Origin: CAKOSP01 sp964404455
GTDB lineage: Bacteria > Bacillota_I > Bacilli_A > RF39 > UBA660
Direction of reading: 5' to 3'
Assembly: GCA_964404455.1 (NCBI GenBank)
Contig: CAYOJY010000006.1
Location: 1-26,968, forward strand
DNA: 26,968 nt
The notes under the pieces were generated by a model that was not told the origin of the DNA, made no database searches, and saw only the letters and a program-made list of their open reading frames with translations. Position numbers and translations under genes: made by a program. Positions 1 to 7,469 of this stretch are shown here, one piece after another. Numbering within the stretch: position 1 is the first letter of the stretch; each line of letters begins with the position of its first letter.

Positions 1-11
1 CAAATAATGTA

Positions 12-34
12 AAAAAGCGACATTAACGCTTTTT
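12..34. terminator. Possible bidirectional terminator at window edge
   Basis: An 8-bp perfect stem, AAAAAGCG (12-19) with CGCTTTTT (27-34), encloses a 7-nt loop. It reads as a short intrinsic terminator on either strand. The gene it would serve lies left of the window or is the minus-strand gene ending at 135, which already has a better terminator at 91-118. Confidence 0.45.
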
Positions 35-90
35 GAAATATAAATCTTCTCAAAACTATTATAAAATGGTTTTAATTTTTTTATCAAATT

Positions 91-118
91 AAAAAACTCC
101 CCATTCAATGTTGGGGAG
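91..118 (-). terminator. Rho-independent terminator of the Ig-repeat gene
   Basis: Read on the minus strand, CTCCCCA (118-112) pairs perfectly with TGGGGAG (103-97) across an 8-nt loop and runs straight into TTTTTT (96-91). It sits 17 nt past the stop codon of the gene that ends at 135. Confidence 0.88.
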
Positions 119-134
119 CCTTTAGTATTAAGTT

Positions 135-1970
135 TTAAATACCTGCTTTATTTATCGTAAATTCTACTTCAATTTCATCAATGGTGGCCGTAATAATTAT
201 ATTATCTTCTACAAAATCTGGTAATATGGTTAATTTTCCATCACTATCAATATTAATTAACACATCAAATTCTGGTTCTTTAACAGCCCAATTAATAGTT
301 GTTTCAGTTAAACCGTAAACTTCACCATATTGATCTTTTGGATTAATGATAGTATATTCTAAATCCTCATGTAACGGTAAAGTAAAGGTCAGTGGCCCAC
401 TTATTTCAAATTCAACTAATTTTGCTTCTTTTTTAATTGTTACTGAGATATCTCTTTTAACACCTTTAATTTCGGCATGTATTTTAATATCTAAAACTTC
501 TGCTAGATTAGTTATTGTTATAATTCCGTTTTCATCAATTTTAATATCATCATTTGGAATTACAGTATTATCGGCATAAGTAACTTTCCACTCTACATTT
601 GATAAATCAACAGTTAAATCTGTACATGAAATTGTATATGTTTTTGTTGCCGGACTTTCATTAGTTCCTGGTAATACAATTTCGCTAGATCCAATAATTG
701 ATAAGTCATATACTGTGACTAACCTTTCTTTATAAGTAGTTAATTCGCGCGAGTTGGTTACTTCATATACAATTTTATATTGTCCTATAGCACTTGTATC
801 AATGCTGTCAACAACTGTATCATCTTTTAAATTGTATACTTTTATATCTACTGGCAAATTGATATCATATTTATCAGTTACCGAAAATCCAGGTTCTTCA
901 AAAATACTATTTATTGGTATACTCATTTCTAAATCGCCATTTAAAGTAATTTGAGCTGAACTTTTTTCAATAACTGAAACTGTTCTTATAATGCTGCTTT
1001 CTTTACCTTTAGAATTTATTACTTTATAAACTATTTCATAATTACCAATTTCATTCATGTTTACATTACTTTGCACAGTGACTTTACTTTCAATATCAGC
1101 GTCGTATTTATCACTAACATTGAAGCCATCTTCAATAAATTGCATACCCTGTTCTAAAACAATAGTTGATGCGCCTTTTAGAGTAATTACCGGTTTGCTG
1201 TAATCAATAATATTAATAACTCTTGTAGCACTAGCTTTATTATTTGATGTGTCTTTTACTGTATAAGTTAAAAAATATTTGCCAATTTGTTTATTTTTTA
1301 CTATACCTTTTATTTCAACTAAATCTGTTAAATTACCATCGTGGTTATCTTTGGCACTGTAACCCGATTCTTTGTATTCACTATTTACCTCTAAAGTTAA
1401 TTCCTTAAGGCCTTTTAATGAAATAATTGGTCTTTTGCTATCAATTACATTGATGATTCTTTTTACTTCGGCTTTATTCCCAGATAGGTCGCTTACCGAA
1501 TAAGCAATAACATACTCTCCTAATTTATTAGTATCAACTTCACCAGTAATTTTTACTTTACTTGTTAAATCTCCACATAAATCATCCAGTGCACTAATAA
1601 TTCCTAATTCTTGATACTCAGTTTGATATTCTACATTAATTTGAGTATCGCCATTTAAAATAATAACTGGTTTAATTAAATCATAAAAATAATCAATTTC
1701 TAATTTATTTTTCTTATTTAATACTAATTTAACATAACTGTTTTTATTTTTTTCGTACATTTTTTTGGTGATAATCTTCTTATTATATAATTCCTGTGCA
1801 CTTAAAATTATACTACTTTTATCTTTTCCTAGTCCCATTGCTTTGTAATCAACACTTCTTTTAACAACTGATAGCATATTGTTATTAGAAATTATCATTA
1901 CAACAACAACGATTAATAATACCCCTATTATTCCCGTGGCAATAAAGCCAATCAAATTTTTGTTTTTCAA
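135..1970 (-). CDS. Membrane-anchored surface protein with bacterial Ig-like (DUF5011-type) repeats
   Basis: Predicted 611-residue extracytoplasmic protein. Residues about 7-29 form one hydrophobic segment after a short basic N-terminus, with no signal-peptidase site evident, so it is probably an N-terminal signal anchor. From about residue 100 there are four tandem modules of about 78 residues (about 100-177, 178-256, 257-336, 337-419). Each opens with a KPVIxLxG-like strand, contains a DxxDG-type turn or variant, and ends in an (I/V)xY.V.(D/N)...NKA-like strand, the pattern of DUF5011/HYR-like Ig folds. Two further beta-rich modules (about 420-516 and 517-611) look like Big_2-type Ig domains. 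No LPxTG motif or catalytic domain is visible. The start is TTG at 1970-1968, placed 8 nt after GGAGG; no in-frame ATG is available. The gene is monocistronic, with its own promoter (1991-2019) and terminator. The role is probably adhesion or surface scaffolding, which is an inference. Confidence 0.82.
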   Translation of the reverse strand: MKNKNLIGFIATGIIGVLLIVVVVMIISNNNMLSVVKRSVDYKAMGLGKDKSSIILSAQELYNKKIITKKMYEKNKNSYVKLVLNKKNKLEIDYFYDLIKPVIILNGDTQINVEYQTEYQELGIISALDDLCGDLTSKVKITGEVDTNKLGEYVIAYSVSDLSGNKAEVKRIINVIDSKRPIISLKGLKELTLEVNSEYKESGYSAKDNHDGNLTDLVEIKGIVKNKQIGKYFLTYTVKDTSNNKASATRVINIIDYSKPVITLKGASTIVLEQGMQFIEDGFNVSDKYDADIESKVTVQSNVNMNEIGNYEIVYKVINSKGKESSIIRTVSVIEKSSAQITLNGDLEMSIPINSIFEEPGFSVTDKYDINLPVDIKVYNLKDDTVVDSIDTSAIGQYKIVYEVTNSRELTTYKERLVTVYDLSIIGSSEIVLPGTNESPATKTYTISCTDLTVDLSNVEWKVTYADNTVIPNDDIKIDENGIITITNLAEVLDIKIHAEIKGVKRDISVTIKKEAKLVEFEISGPLTFTLPLHEDLEYTIINPKDQYGEVYGLTETTINWAVKEPEFDVLINIDSDGKLTILPDFVEDNIIITATIDEIEVEFTINKAGI

Positions 1971-1990
1971 AACATTACCCTCCTAATTTT

Positions 1991-2019
1991 AGTATAAATG
2001 CGAATTGAATAAATTTCAA
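1991..2019 (-). promoter_or_regulatory. Promoter of the Ig-repeat gene
   Basis: On the minus strand, -35 TTGAAA (2019-2014), a 17-nt spacer and -10 TATACT (1996-1991). The GGAGG ribosome site follows after about 10 nt, so the leader is very short. Confidence 0.7.
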
Positions 2020-2107
2020 CATTTTTCGACAAATTTTAACAAAATTTACATTTTTTTATAAAAAGCAACTAAAACGCAACTAAATTTATACAAAAAGAAC
2101 TTAAAAG

Positions 2108-2136
2108 TTGATAGTGCTATTGATATAAATTATAAT
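2108..2136 (+). promoter_or_regulatory. Promoter of the XRE-family membrane regulator
   Basis: TTGATA (2108-2113), 17-nt spacer, TATAAT (2131-2136). The GGAGG site at 2148-2152 follows. This is a close match to the vegetative sigma-A consensus. Confidence 0.75.
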
Positions 2137-2160
2137 ATAATTTAAGTGGAGGCGATATAT

Positions 2161-3537
2161 ATGAAGTTTTGTGATAAACTTCCTAAAATAAGAAAGGACA
2201 ACAATCTATCTCAAGAACAATTGGCAGATCGTTTGGGAATATCTAGGCAAGCTATTTCTAAGTGGGAAGCCGGATTATCTTATCCGGATATGGAGAAGAT
2301 GATTGAGTTATGTAAAATTTTAAACTGTAAATTGGAGGATCTATTAGATGATGGCACGATTGGAAATAATGTAAATATTCAAAAAAAGAATTTAAATGAT
2401 TATTTTCAAGATTTTTTAAAATATATTACTAAAATATATAATATGTTTTTAGCCATGAGCATTAAAGAAAAAACTAAATGTATTACCGAAATGTTTTTTA
2501 TTACTTTATTTATTTTTATTATTGAACATATAATTTATTCTTTTATTAAAAATATTGGAATAGATATATTTAGTTTTTTTCCCTTTGAATTTTTTAATTT
2601 TATTTTAATAATTTTTGGAGCTTTAATTAAAACTGCTATTTTTGTAATTGGTTTTGTGGTGATACTGCATTTATTTAATATCAGGTATTTAAATTATTAT
2701 TTAACAGTAGAAGACGAGAATATTAAGAAAAAAACATTTGAACCCGCTATTGAAGAAATAAAAAATAGTACTCCAATAAAGGAAAAAATAATTATTCGCG
2801 ACCCAAAAGATTCATCATTTAATTTTTTTAATTTATTGACTAAAATAACGATTTTAACTTTTAAAATATTTAGTGTTTTTATGTTTATTCCTATAACATT
2901 TAGTTTTATTTTTTTGATTGGTTTATCAGCTCTTAGTTTTTGCTATCTTTCCTATACTTCTTTATTTTTATACAGTGCAGGTATTACAATTGGTTGTGCT
3001 CTGATATGTTTAATCATTATGTATTTTGTTTATAATTTTATTTTTAATAAAAATATTAAATTTAAAATGGTTTTCATTGTATTTATTAGTAGTTTACTTT
3101 TAGTAGGGATCAATAGCGGATTATTTGCGGGGAAAATATTGCAATTTAATTATATTCCCAATAATGATGACTTAAAAATATATACCAAAGTTAGCGAAAT
3201 AGATATTCAAAAGAATACCCATTTTATCAACTATGATAATTTAAATTATATTATTGATAATAATTTAACAACAGCAAAATTAGAAGTTTCCTCAATTGTT
3301 AATTATAAAAATTTCAAAGTTAAACATCATAATTACTTTAATGATAATAATAAAATTTTTGATGCTATATATATTGATATTAATGAATATTCCTTTAAAA
3401 ACATTTTGAATTTAGTTTTAAATGATTTTAAAAATAATCAATTTAGAAATTATTCTTCGGATGATATATTTACCATAACAATATATTTAAATGAAGATGA
3501 TTATAATATAATAAAAAGCAATCGTATCAATTACTGA
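2161..3537 (+). CDS. XRE-family transcriptional regulator with multi-pass membrane domain
   Basis: A 458-residue protein. Residues about 7-61 form a classical HTH_3 (Cro/CI) DNA-binding domain; LSQEQLADRLGISRQAISKW is the helix-turn-helix core. After a linker come about five hydrophobic segments (about 111-129, 145-172, 232-258, 262-294, 303-323) and a charged, Asn-rich C-terminal tail of about 135 residues that probably lies outside. The combination suggests a membrane-tethered regulator that senses an envelope or extracellular signal; neither the signal nor the targets can be read here. The ATG at 2161 is chosen over the GTG at 2146 because that GTG lies within the AAGTGGAGG Shine-Dalgarno stretch, 8 nt before the ATG. 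It is divergent from the Ig-repeat surface protein and could regulate it. The terminator stem includes the last codons. Confidence 0.85.
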   Translation: MKFCDKLPKIRKDNNLSQEQLADRLGISRQAISKWEAGLSYPDMEKMIELCKILNCKLEDLLDDGTIGNNVNIQKKNLNDYFQDFLKYITKIYNMFLAMSIKEKTKCITEMFFITLFIFIIEHIIYSFIKNIGIDIFSFFPFEFFNFILIIFGALIKTAIFVIGFVVILHLFNIRYLNYYLTVEDENIKKKTFEPAIEEIKNSTPIKEKIIIRDPKDSSFNFFNLLTKITILTFKIFSVFMFIPITFSFIFLIGLSALSFCYLSYTSLFLYSAGITIGCALICLIIMYFVYNFIFNKNIKFKMVFIVFISSLLLVGINSGLFAGKILQFNYIPNNDDLKIYTKVSEIDIQKNTHFINYDNLNYIIDNNLTTAKLEVSSIVNYKNFKVKHHNYFNDNNKIFDAIYIDINEYSFKNILNLVLNDFKNNQFRNYSSDDIFTITIYLNEDDYNIIKSNRINY

Positions 3538-3548
3538 TTGCTTTTTTT
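3513..3548 (+). terminator. Intrinsic terminator overlapping the regulator stop codon
   Basis: AAAAAGCAATC (3513-3523) pairs with GATTGCTTTTT (3536-3546) across a 12-nt loop and continues into a T run. The TGA stop (3535-3537) lies inside the structure. Confidence 0.85.
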
Positions 3549-3557
3549 GTCCCAAAT

Positions 3558-3860
3558 CTATTCCCCTACTTTTACTTTAACCCCATTAATTTCTTTATAA
3601 ATACGATTTTCATTTTTTATCACTTTTTTTTCGATTTCATTTCCTAAATCATATCCTAAGATATCAGCAATGCTCATCAAGAATATGGCAACATCAGCAA
3701 GTTCTTCTCCTAAGTCATCTTTTTTCTTAAACCACGCATCATATGCTTCACCTACTTCAGCATATAAAAAACAAAATTCTTGATTAATATCAGTTGAATT
3801 AAAACCTTTTTTGATTTTATTTGCCATAATTTTGCCTTGCATATTTTTTAAACTCAACAT
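3558..3860 (-). CDS. MazG-like nucleotide pyrophosphohydrolase
   Basis: A 100-residue all-alpha protein of the MazG/dUTPase-2 superfamily, which hydrolyses (d)NTPs to monophosphate and pyrophosphate with Mg2+. The metal-binding signature is intact: E35-V-G-E38 followed by E53-L-A-D56, that is ExxE and ExxD about 15 residues apart. The length fits a single-domain MazG-like enzyme rather than the two-domain E. coli MazG. The start is the ATG at 3860, directly preceded by GAGGTGG. It is the last gene of a minus-strand run, 32 nt after the chaperonin-like gene. In this context it may clean damaged or non-canonical nucleotides, matching the DNA-repair genes upstream. The exact substrate cannot be read from sequence. 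Confidence 0.82.
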   Translation of the reverse strand: MLSLKNMQGKIMANKIKKGFNSTDINQEFCFLYAEVGEAYDAWFKKKDDLGEELADVAIFLMSIADILGYDLGNEIEKKVIKNENRIYKEINGVKVKVGE

Positions 3861-3892
3861 TTTCCACCTCTAATTTATTCTAACATATTTTT

Positions 3893-5428
3893 TTAAATTT
3901 CATTATTAAAATTATTTAAATTGACGGTTATATTATTTTCATTAATAATTAAAGCATTTGTTGTTAATAATAATCCTGCGATCGATGAAGCATTAATAAG
4001 CGCATAAAAAATTACTTTATAAGGGTCTAAAATTTTGGTGGTTTGAATGTCTTCATATTCATTTTCAAATATATTGTATATTTTTTGAAAATTATCTTTT
4101 TTTATTTTTTTATAAATTTTATTGGGCTTTAAGCCAACATTTTTAATAATTGTTTGAAAAGGTTTATTTAATGAATTAAATACTATCTTTTCGCCCCCAT
4201 TGGTAGCTTTTAACTGTTTTTTTATTTTTATTAAACTTAAACCTTCTCCGGGAAGTATTCCTTCTTTACTTACTTCTATAGCTCGAAGTCCATCTTCAAA
4301 ACGCATCTTTTTCTCTTTCATTTCCGTTTTAGTATTTCCCCCAACATAAATTATCCCAATACCTTTATTTAACTTGGCAATTCTTTTGTCTAAGTATTCT
4401 TTTTCATAATAATCCTGACAACTAGCTAATTCCTTTTCTAATTCATGAGTATTATGAATATTTTTTCCCATAATAAGGGTGTTTGTTAAATTAATTTTTA
4501 TTGATTTAATAATCCCCGTTTTAGTGATATTTAAATTTATATTTTGATTAATAACTTCACTTCCACTTAAAATAGCTAAGTCATTTAATAAATCATATTT
4601 TCGGCGACCGCATTCAGGATTTTTAATTGCAACTACATTCAAAGTTTTTTGGTAATTATATAATAAAAGTTGATTGAGTACATCTTTATCATAATCATCC
4701 GCTATTATTAATAAGTCCCGCTTTTCCAAAATCACTTCATTTAAAAGATTATTAATTTCATCAATATCTTCAATTTCTTTATTTAATAACAATAAATAAG
4801 CTTCGTTTAAACATATTTCTTTTTGATTACTTAAAAATAAATTGGAACCTAAAATAGTATCTATTTCATAACCTTGGATTATTTCATAATAAGTTAAATT
4901 ATTAGAACTTTCTTTTAAATAAATCAAATTTGTCTTTTCATAAACTTCACTAATTAATTGGCCAATAGATTCACTTCCGGATGAAATCAACGCAATATGA
5001 AAATAATCTTCTTTTTTAGGTTTCATAATTTCTTTTTTTAAATTATTTATAACTTCATCTACCGCTATATTAATTTCTTTTTTTAAATTAATACCACTAT
5101 ATCCCTTATTTATTAAATTTATTCCTTCATTAAAAATATATTGTAATAATACTAAGGTTGTCGTTGTCCCATCACCAACATCTTCATTAGTTTTAATTGA
5201 TGATTCTTTTACTAAAGTTAATATAGCATTTAAAAAGGGATCATTACTTCCAATAGATTGAGCAATAGTTACCCCATCATTTGTAATATATGGATTTAAA
5301 TCATTAGTACTAATAATTACATTACTTCCAATCGGTCCCAAGGTATTGGCTGCGGTATTGCATAATAAATTAACTGCTTCAATTAATTTGGTTTGCAGGT
5401 TTTCCCCTGTTATTATTTCTTTAATCAT
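3893..5428 (-). CDS. Divergent GroEL/Cpn60-like chaperonin
   Basis: A 511-residue group I chaperonin homologue, clearly divergent. Equatorial ATP-site motifs are kept: NTLGP (28-32), NDGVTIA (50-56, D51 matching GroEL D52), GDGTTT (85-90, D86 matching D87) and FED (D379 matching D398). The apical domain is much altered: the GroEL tyrosines 199 and 203 are replaced by Leu (about L193 and L197), while the Phe equivalent to F204 stays. GroEL GGG near D398 is GEG here. The C-terminus ends in an Asn-rich stretch without the GGM tail. No groES is present in the window. The start codon overlaps the end of the TIGR03915 gene by 8 nt (ATGATTAA), implying translational coupling. It may be a specialised paralogue serving this operon, or the only GroEL of the genome; the window cannot decide. 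Confidence 0.82.
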   Translation of the reverse strand: MIKEIITGENLQTKLIEAVNLLCNTAANTLGPIGSNVIISTNDLNPYITNDGVTIAQSIGSNDPFLNAILTLVKESSIKTNEDVGDGTTTTLVLLQYIFNEGINLINKGYSGINLKKEINIAVDEVINNLKKEIMKPKKEDYFHIALISSGSESIGQLISEVYEKTNLIYLKESSNNLTYYEIIQGYEIDTILGSNLFLSNQKEICLNEAYLLLLNKEIEDIDEINNLLNEVILEKRDLLIIADDYDKDVLNQLLLYNYQKTLNVVAIKNPECGRRKYDLLNDLAILSGSEVINQNINLNITKTGIIKSIKINLTNTLIMGKNIHNTHELEKELASCQDYYEKEYLDKRIAKLNKGIGIIYVGGNTKTEMKEKKMRFEDGLRAIEVSKEGILPGEGLSLIKIKKQLKATNGGEKIVFNSLNKPFQTIIKNVGLKPNKIYKKIKKDNFQKIYNIFENEYEDIQTTKILDPYKVIFYALINASSIAGLLLTTNALIINENNITVNLNNFNNEI

Positions 5429-6164
5429 TGTCTTCCCTCATTTCTGTTAAATAACGCCAATAACGCTTTGGCATAAAATTTTGCTGAACCTTTTTATTCG
5501 TTCTTTCTTTAATAGCAATTATATTAAAAAAGCTCTTCCACATTTTTTGATATAATATCTCTTCACTTGATATATTAAAATCTTGAATATTTATTTCACT
5601 TTCATTTCTAATATAATAATTTTTTTGATTATAAAAGCTAATTAAATTTCTTTTTTTATCATGAATCATAAAATATTCATTTTTTAAACGATTTATAAAA
5701 TGTTTTGTTACCAGTTCTAAAATGTTATTTACAGGCTCCATTTCAGCATATAAAAATTCATTGTTTATTAATCGAAATCTTAGAAATCCTTTTAATTTAT
5801 GAGTTTCATTTGATACATGTTTACTAATTTTGTAAATCATATTAACACATTTTAAATTTCTTAAATATATTACCTTAATTCCAAACTTATAATAATTTAA
5901 CAAAAAATAATAAATAATTAATTCTTTATTTTCATTAGCTGAAAGGTAAGCATAATAAATTAATTTAAAAATATTCTGATCAATTTTAATATTTTGTTTA
6001 CTTAATTTTAATTTAATAGTATTGTCAATTAAATTAGGCTGATATATATATTCCTCTTTTATATTTCCTGGTTTTATTTTAGCATTGATTAAATAATTTA
6101 TTAAATTAATTAAATTTGGAAAACTACCATCATATAAATATATTTTTTCATCTTTTTTCATCAT
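5421..6164 (-). CDS. TIGR03915-family putative DNA-repair protein (DUF4130)
   Basis: A 247-residue protein recognised as the SAM-7-link family that accompanies TIGR03916 radical SAM proteins. Supporting features are the N-terminal YLYDGSF (9-15), the central GFLRFR...AEMEP block, HF..R (a start of the DUF4130 core), and the C-terminal IAIKERTNKKVQQNFMPKRY with YW..LTEM right after it. In some bacteria this family carries a C-terminal uracil-DNA-glycosylase domain; here the protein ends shortly after the DUF4130 core, so no UDG domain is fused. The biochemical role is not established; it is presumed to act with the radical SAM partner on damaged DNA. It overlaps the upstream radical SAM gene by 17 nt and the downstream chaperonin gene by 8 nt. 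The start is ATG, with a second ATG immediately after. Confidence 0.87.
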   Translation of the reverse strand: MMKKDEKIYLYDGSFPNLINLINYLINAKIKPGNIKEEYIYQPNLIDNTIKLKLSKQNIKIDQNIFKLIYYAYLSANENKELIIYYFLLNYYKFGIKVIYLRNLKCVNMIYKISKHVSNETHKLKGFLRFRLINNEFLYAEMEPVNNILELVTKHFINRLKNEYFMIHDKKRNLISFYNQKNYYIRNESEINIQDFNISSEEILYQKMWKSFFNIIAIKERTNKKVQQNFMPKRYWRYLTEMREDND

Positions 6165-7374
6165 TGAATAAACTTAATTGCACTCCTTTTTCTCTAATTA
6201 AGGATTTTTCTTCTAATACTAAATTAGCAGTAATAAAATCTTTTTTGAAAAAATCACTTGAAGTAAAATATTTACCATTACAAGTTATAAAGTATTTGGC
6301 TCTTTTCATAGATACCCCTAATTTTTTCAACTCATCAAAGTCTAAATTAAAATATTTGCGTGAAGACATTATTTTTTTAGCACTAATTAATCCGATACCA
6401 GGTATTTTTAATAAATCTAAATAATTAACTTTATTAATCTCTTTGGGAAATTCTGATAAATGTCTTAAGGCCCAGTCACATTTAGGATCTAGTAATATAT
6501 TAAAATTTGGATTATTTTCATCTAAAATATCATCAGTTTTAAAACCATAAAATCTTAATAGCCAATCAGCCTGATATAATCTATTTTCCCTTACTAGAGG
6601 TGATGGCGTATTAATACTTGGTAGTAACTTATCATTATTAACTGGAATATATGCTGAATAATAAACTCTTTTCAAATCATAATTTTGATATAAAAACTCA
6701 CTTTTTGTCATAATTTTATAATCACTTTCTTTACTAGCTCCAATTATCATTTGAGTACTTTGACCGGCTGGAGAAAATTTCTGACTCTTATTTTCTTTAA
6801 TTAATTCAAAAGCCTTAGTAATTTTATCACTCTTTTTATCAGGCGCTAAAAGTTTCAAATCATTTTCACTAGGTAATTCAATATTACAACTTAAACGATC
6901 CACTAAATAACCTAATTTTTTTATTAAATGCGGACTGGCTCCTGGAATAGTTTTGGCGTGAATATAACCATTAAATTTGTATTTATTTCTTAATAAATAA
7001 ATTGTTTCAATTAATTTTTCCATAGTATAATCTGGAGATTTTAAGACACCTGAACTTAAAAATAAACCTTCTATAAAATTTCTTTTATAAAAATTCAATG
7101 TAATGGAGCAAATTTCTTCCGGAGTAAAAAATGTTCTTTTAACATTATTGCTATTTCTATTTATACAATATTTACAATCGTATATGCAAATATTAGTCAT
7201 TAATATTTTTAATAATGAAATACATCTTCCATCATTGGAAAATGAGTGACAAATACCGCTTATGTGTGTATTTCCTAAATTATTTTTATTACTTCGATTA
7301 CTTCCGCTCGATGAACAGGAAGCATCATACTTAGCACTATTTGCTAAAATAATTAATTTTTCTTCTAAATTCAT
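6148..7374 (-). CDS. TIGR03916-family radical SAM protein, putative DNA modification/repair
   Basis: A 408-residue radical SAM enzyme. The [4Fe-4S] motif is C63-x3-C67-x2-C70 (NICIYDCKYC). The N-terminal KYDASCSSSGS and GICHSF...GRC blocks are typical of TIGR03916 and supply extra conserved cysteines. The C-terminal part contains a helix-hairpin-helix stretch (LLKIPGIGLISAKKI), consistent with DNA binding. The family co-occurs with TIGR03915 and is annotated as putative DNA repair; the reaction is unknown. The ATG at 7374 is preferred: the GTG nine bases upstream (7383) is part of the AGGTGAT ribosome site. It is the first gene of an operon running to 3558. Its promoter (7392-7420) overlaps a LexA-like palindrome. 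Confidence 0.9.
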   Translation of the reverse strand: MNLEEKLIILANSAKYDASCSSSGSNRSNKNNLGNTHISGICHSFSNDGRCISLLKILMTNICIYDCKYCINRNSNNVKRTFFTPEEICSITLNFYKRNFIEGLFLSSGVLKSPDYTMEKLIETIYLLRNKYKFNGYIHAKTIPGASPHLIKKLGYLVDRLSCNIELPSENDLKLLAPDKKSDKITKAFELIKENKSQKFSPAGQSTQMIIGASKESDYKIMTKSEFLYQNYDLKRVYYSAYIPVNNDKLLPSINTPSPLVRENRLYQADWLLRFYGFKTDDILDENNPNFNILLDPKCDWALRHLSEFPKEINKVNYLDLLKIPGIGLISAKKIMSSRKYFNLDFDELKKLGVSMKRAKYFITCNGKYFTSSDFFKKDFITANLVLEEKSLIREKGVQLSLFNDEKR

Positions 7375-7391
7375 AATTATCACCTAAATAT

Positions 7392-7420
7392 ATTATATAA
7401 TAGTTTTTTTATTAAAGCAA
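7392..7420 (-). promoter_or_regulatory. Promoter of the radical SAM/chaperonin/MazG operon
   Basis: Minus strand: -35 TTGCTT (7420-7415), 17-nt spacer, -10 TATAAT (7397-7392). The ribosome site AGGTGAT begins only a few bases downstream of the expected start site. Confidence 0.72.
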
Positions 7421-7430
7421 ACATATGTTC
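7419..7430. promoter_or_regulatory. LexA-box-like palindrome over the -35 element
   Basis: On the minus strand the sequence reads AGAACATATGTTTG (7431-7418). It contains the perfect palindrome AACATATGTT (7420-7429). The Gram-positive SOS consensus is CGAAC-N4-GTTCG; here GAAC-ATAT-GTTT matches except in the outer bases. It overlaps the -35 hexamer, a position suited to repression. Confidence 0.5.
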
Positions 7431-7443
7431 TTTTGTTTTCATT

Positions 7444-7469
7444 AAAAAAGAAGCTTTATTTCGCTTCTT
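7444..7469 (-). terminator. Intrinsic terminator overlapping the end of rny
   Basis: Minus strand AAGAAGC (7469-7463) pairs with GCTTCTT (7454-7448), loop 8 nt, followed by a T run. The stem contains the last codons and the loop holds the stop codon of rny. Confidence 0.78.

Noticed and set aside
2146..2160. GTG start for the XRE regulator
   Set aside because: The GTG is part of the GTGGAGG ribosome site; the ATG at 2161 has proper spacing.
6116..6424. Plus-strand frame of 102 codons opposite the radical SAM/TIGR03915 overlap
   Set aside because: It is antisense to two well-supported genes and has no recognisable domain.
7375..7383. GTG start for the radical SAM gene
   Set aside because: It lies within AGGTGAT, the likely Shine-Dalgarno; the ATG at 7374 follows at normal distance.
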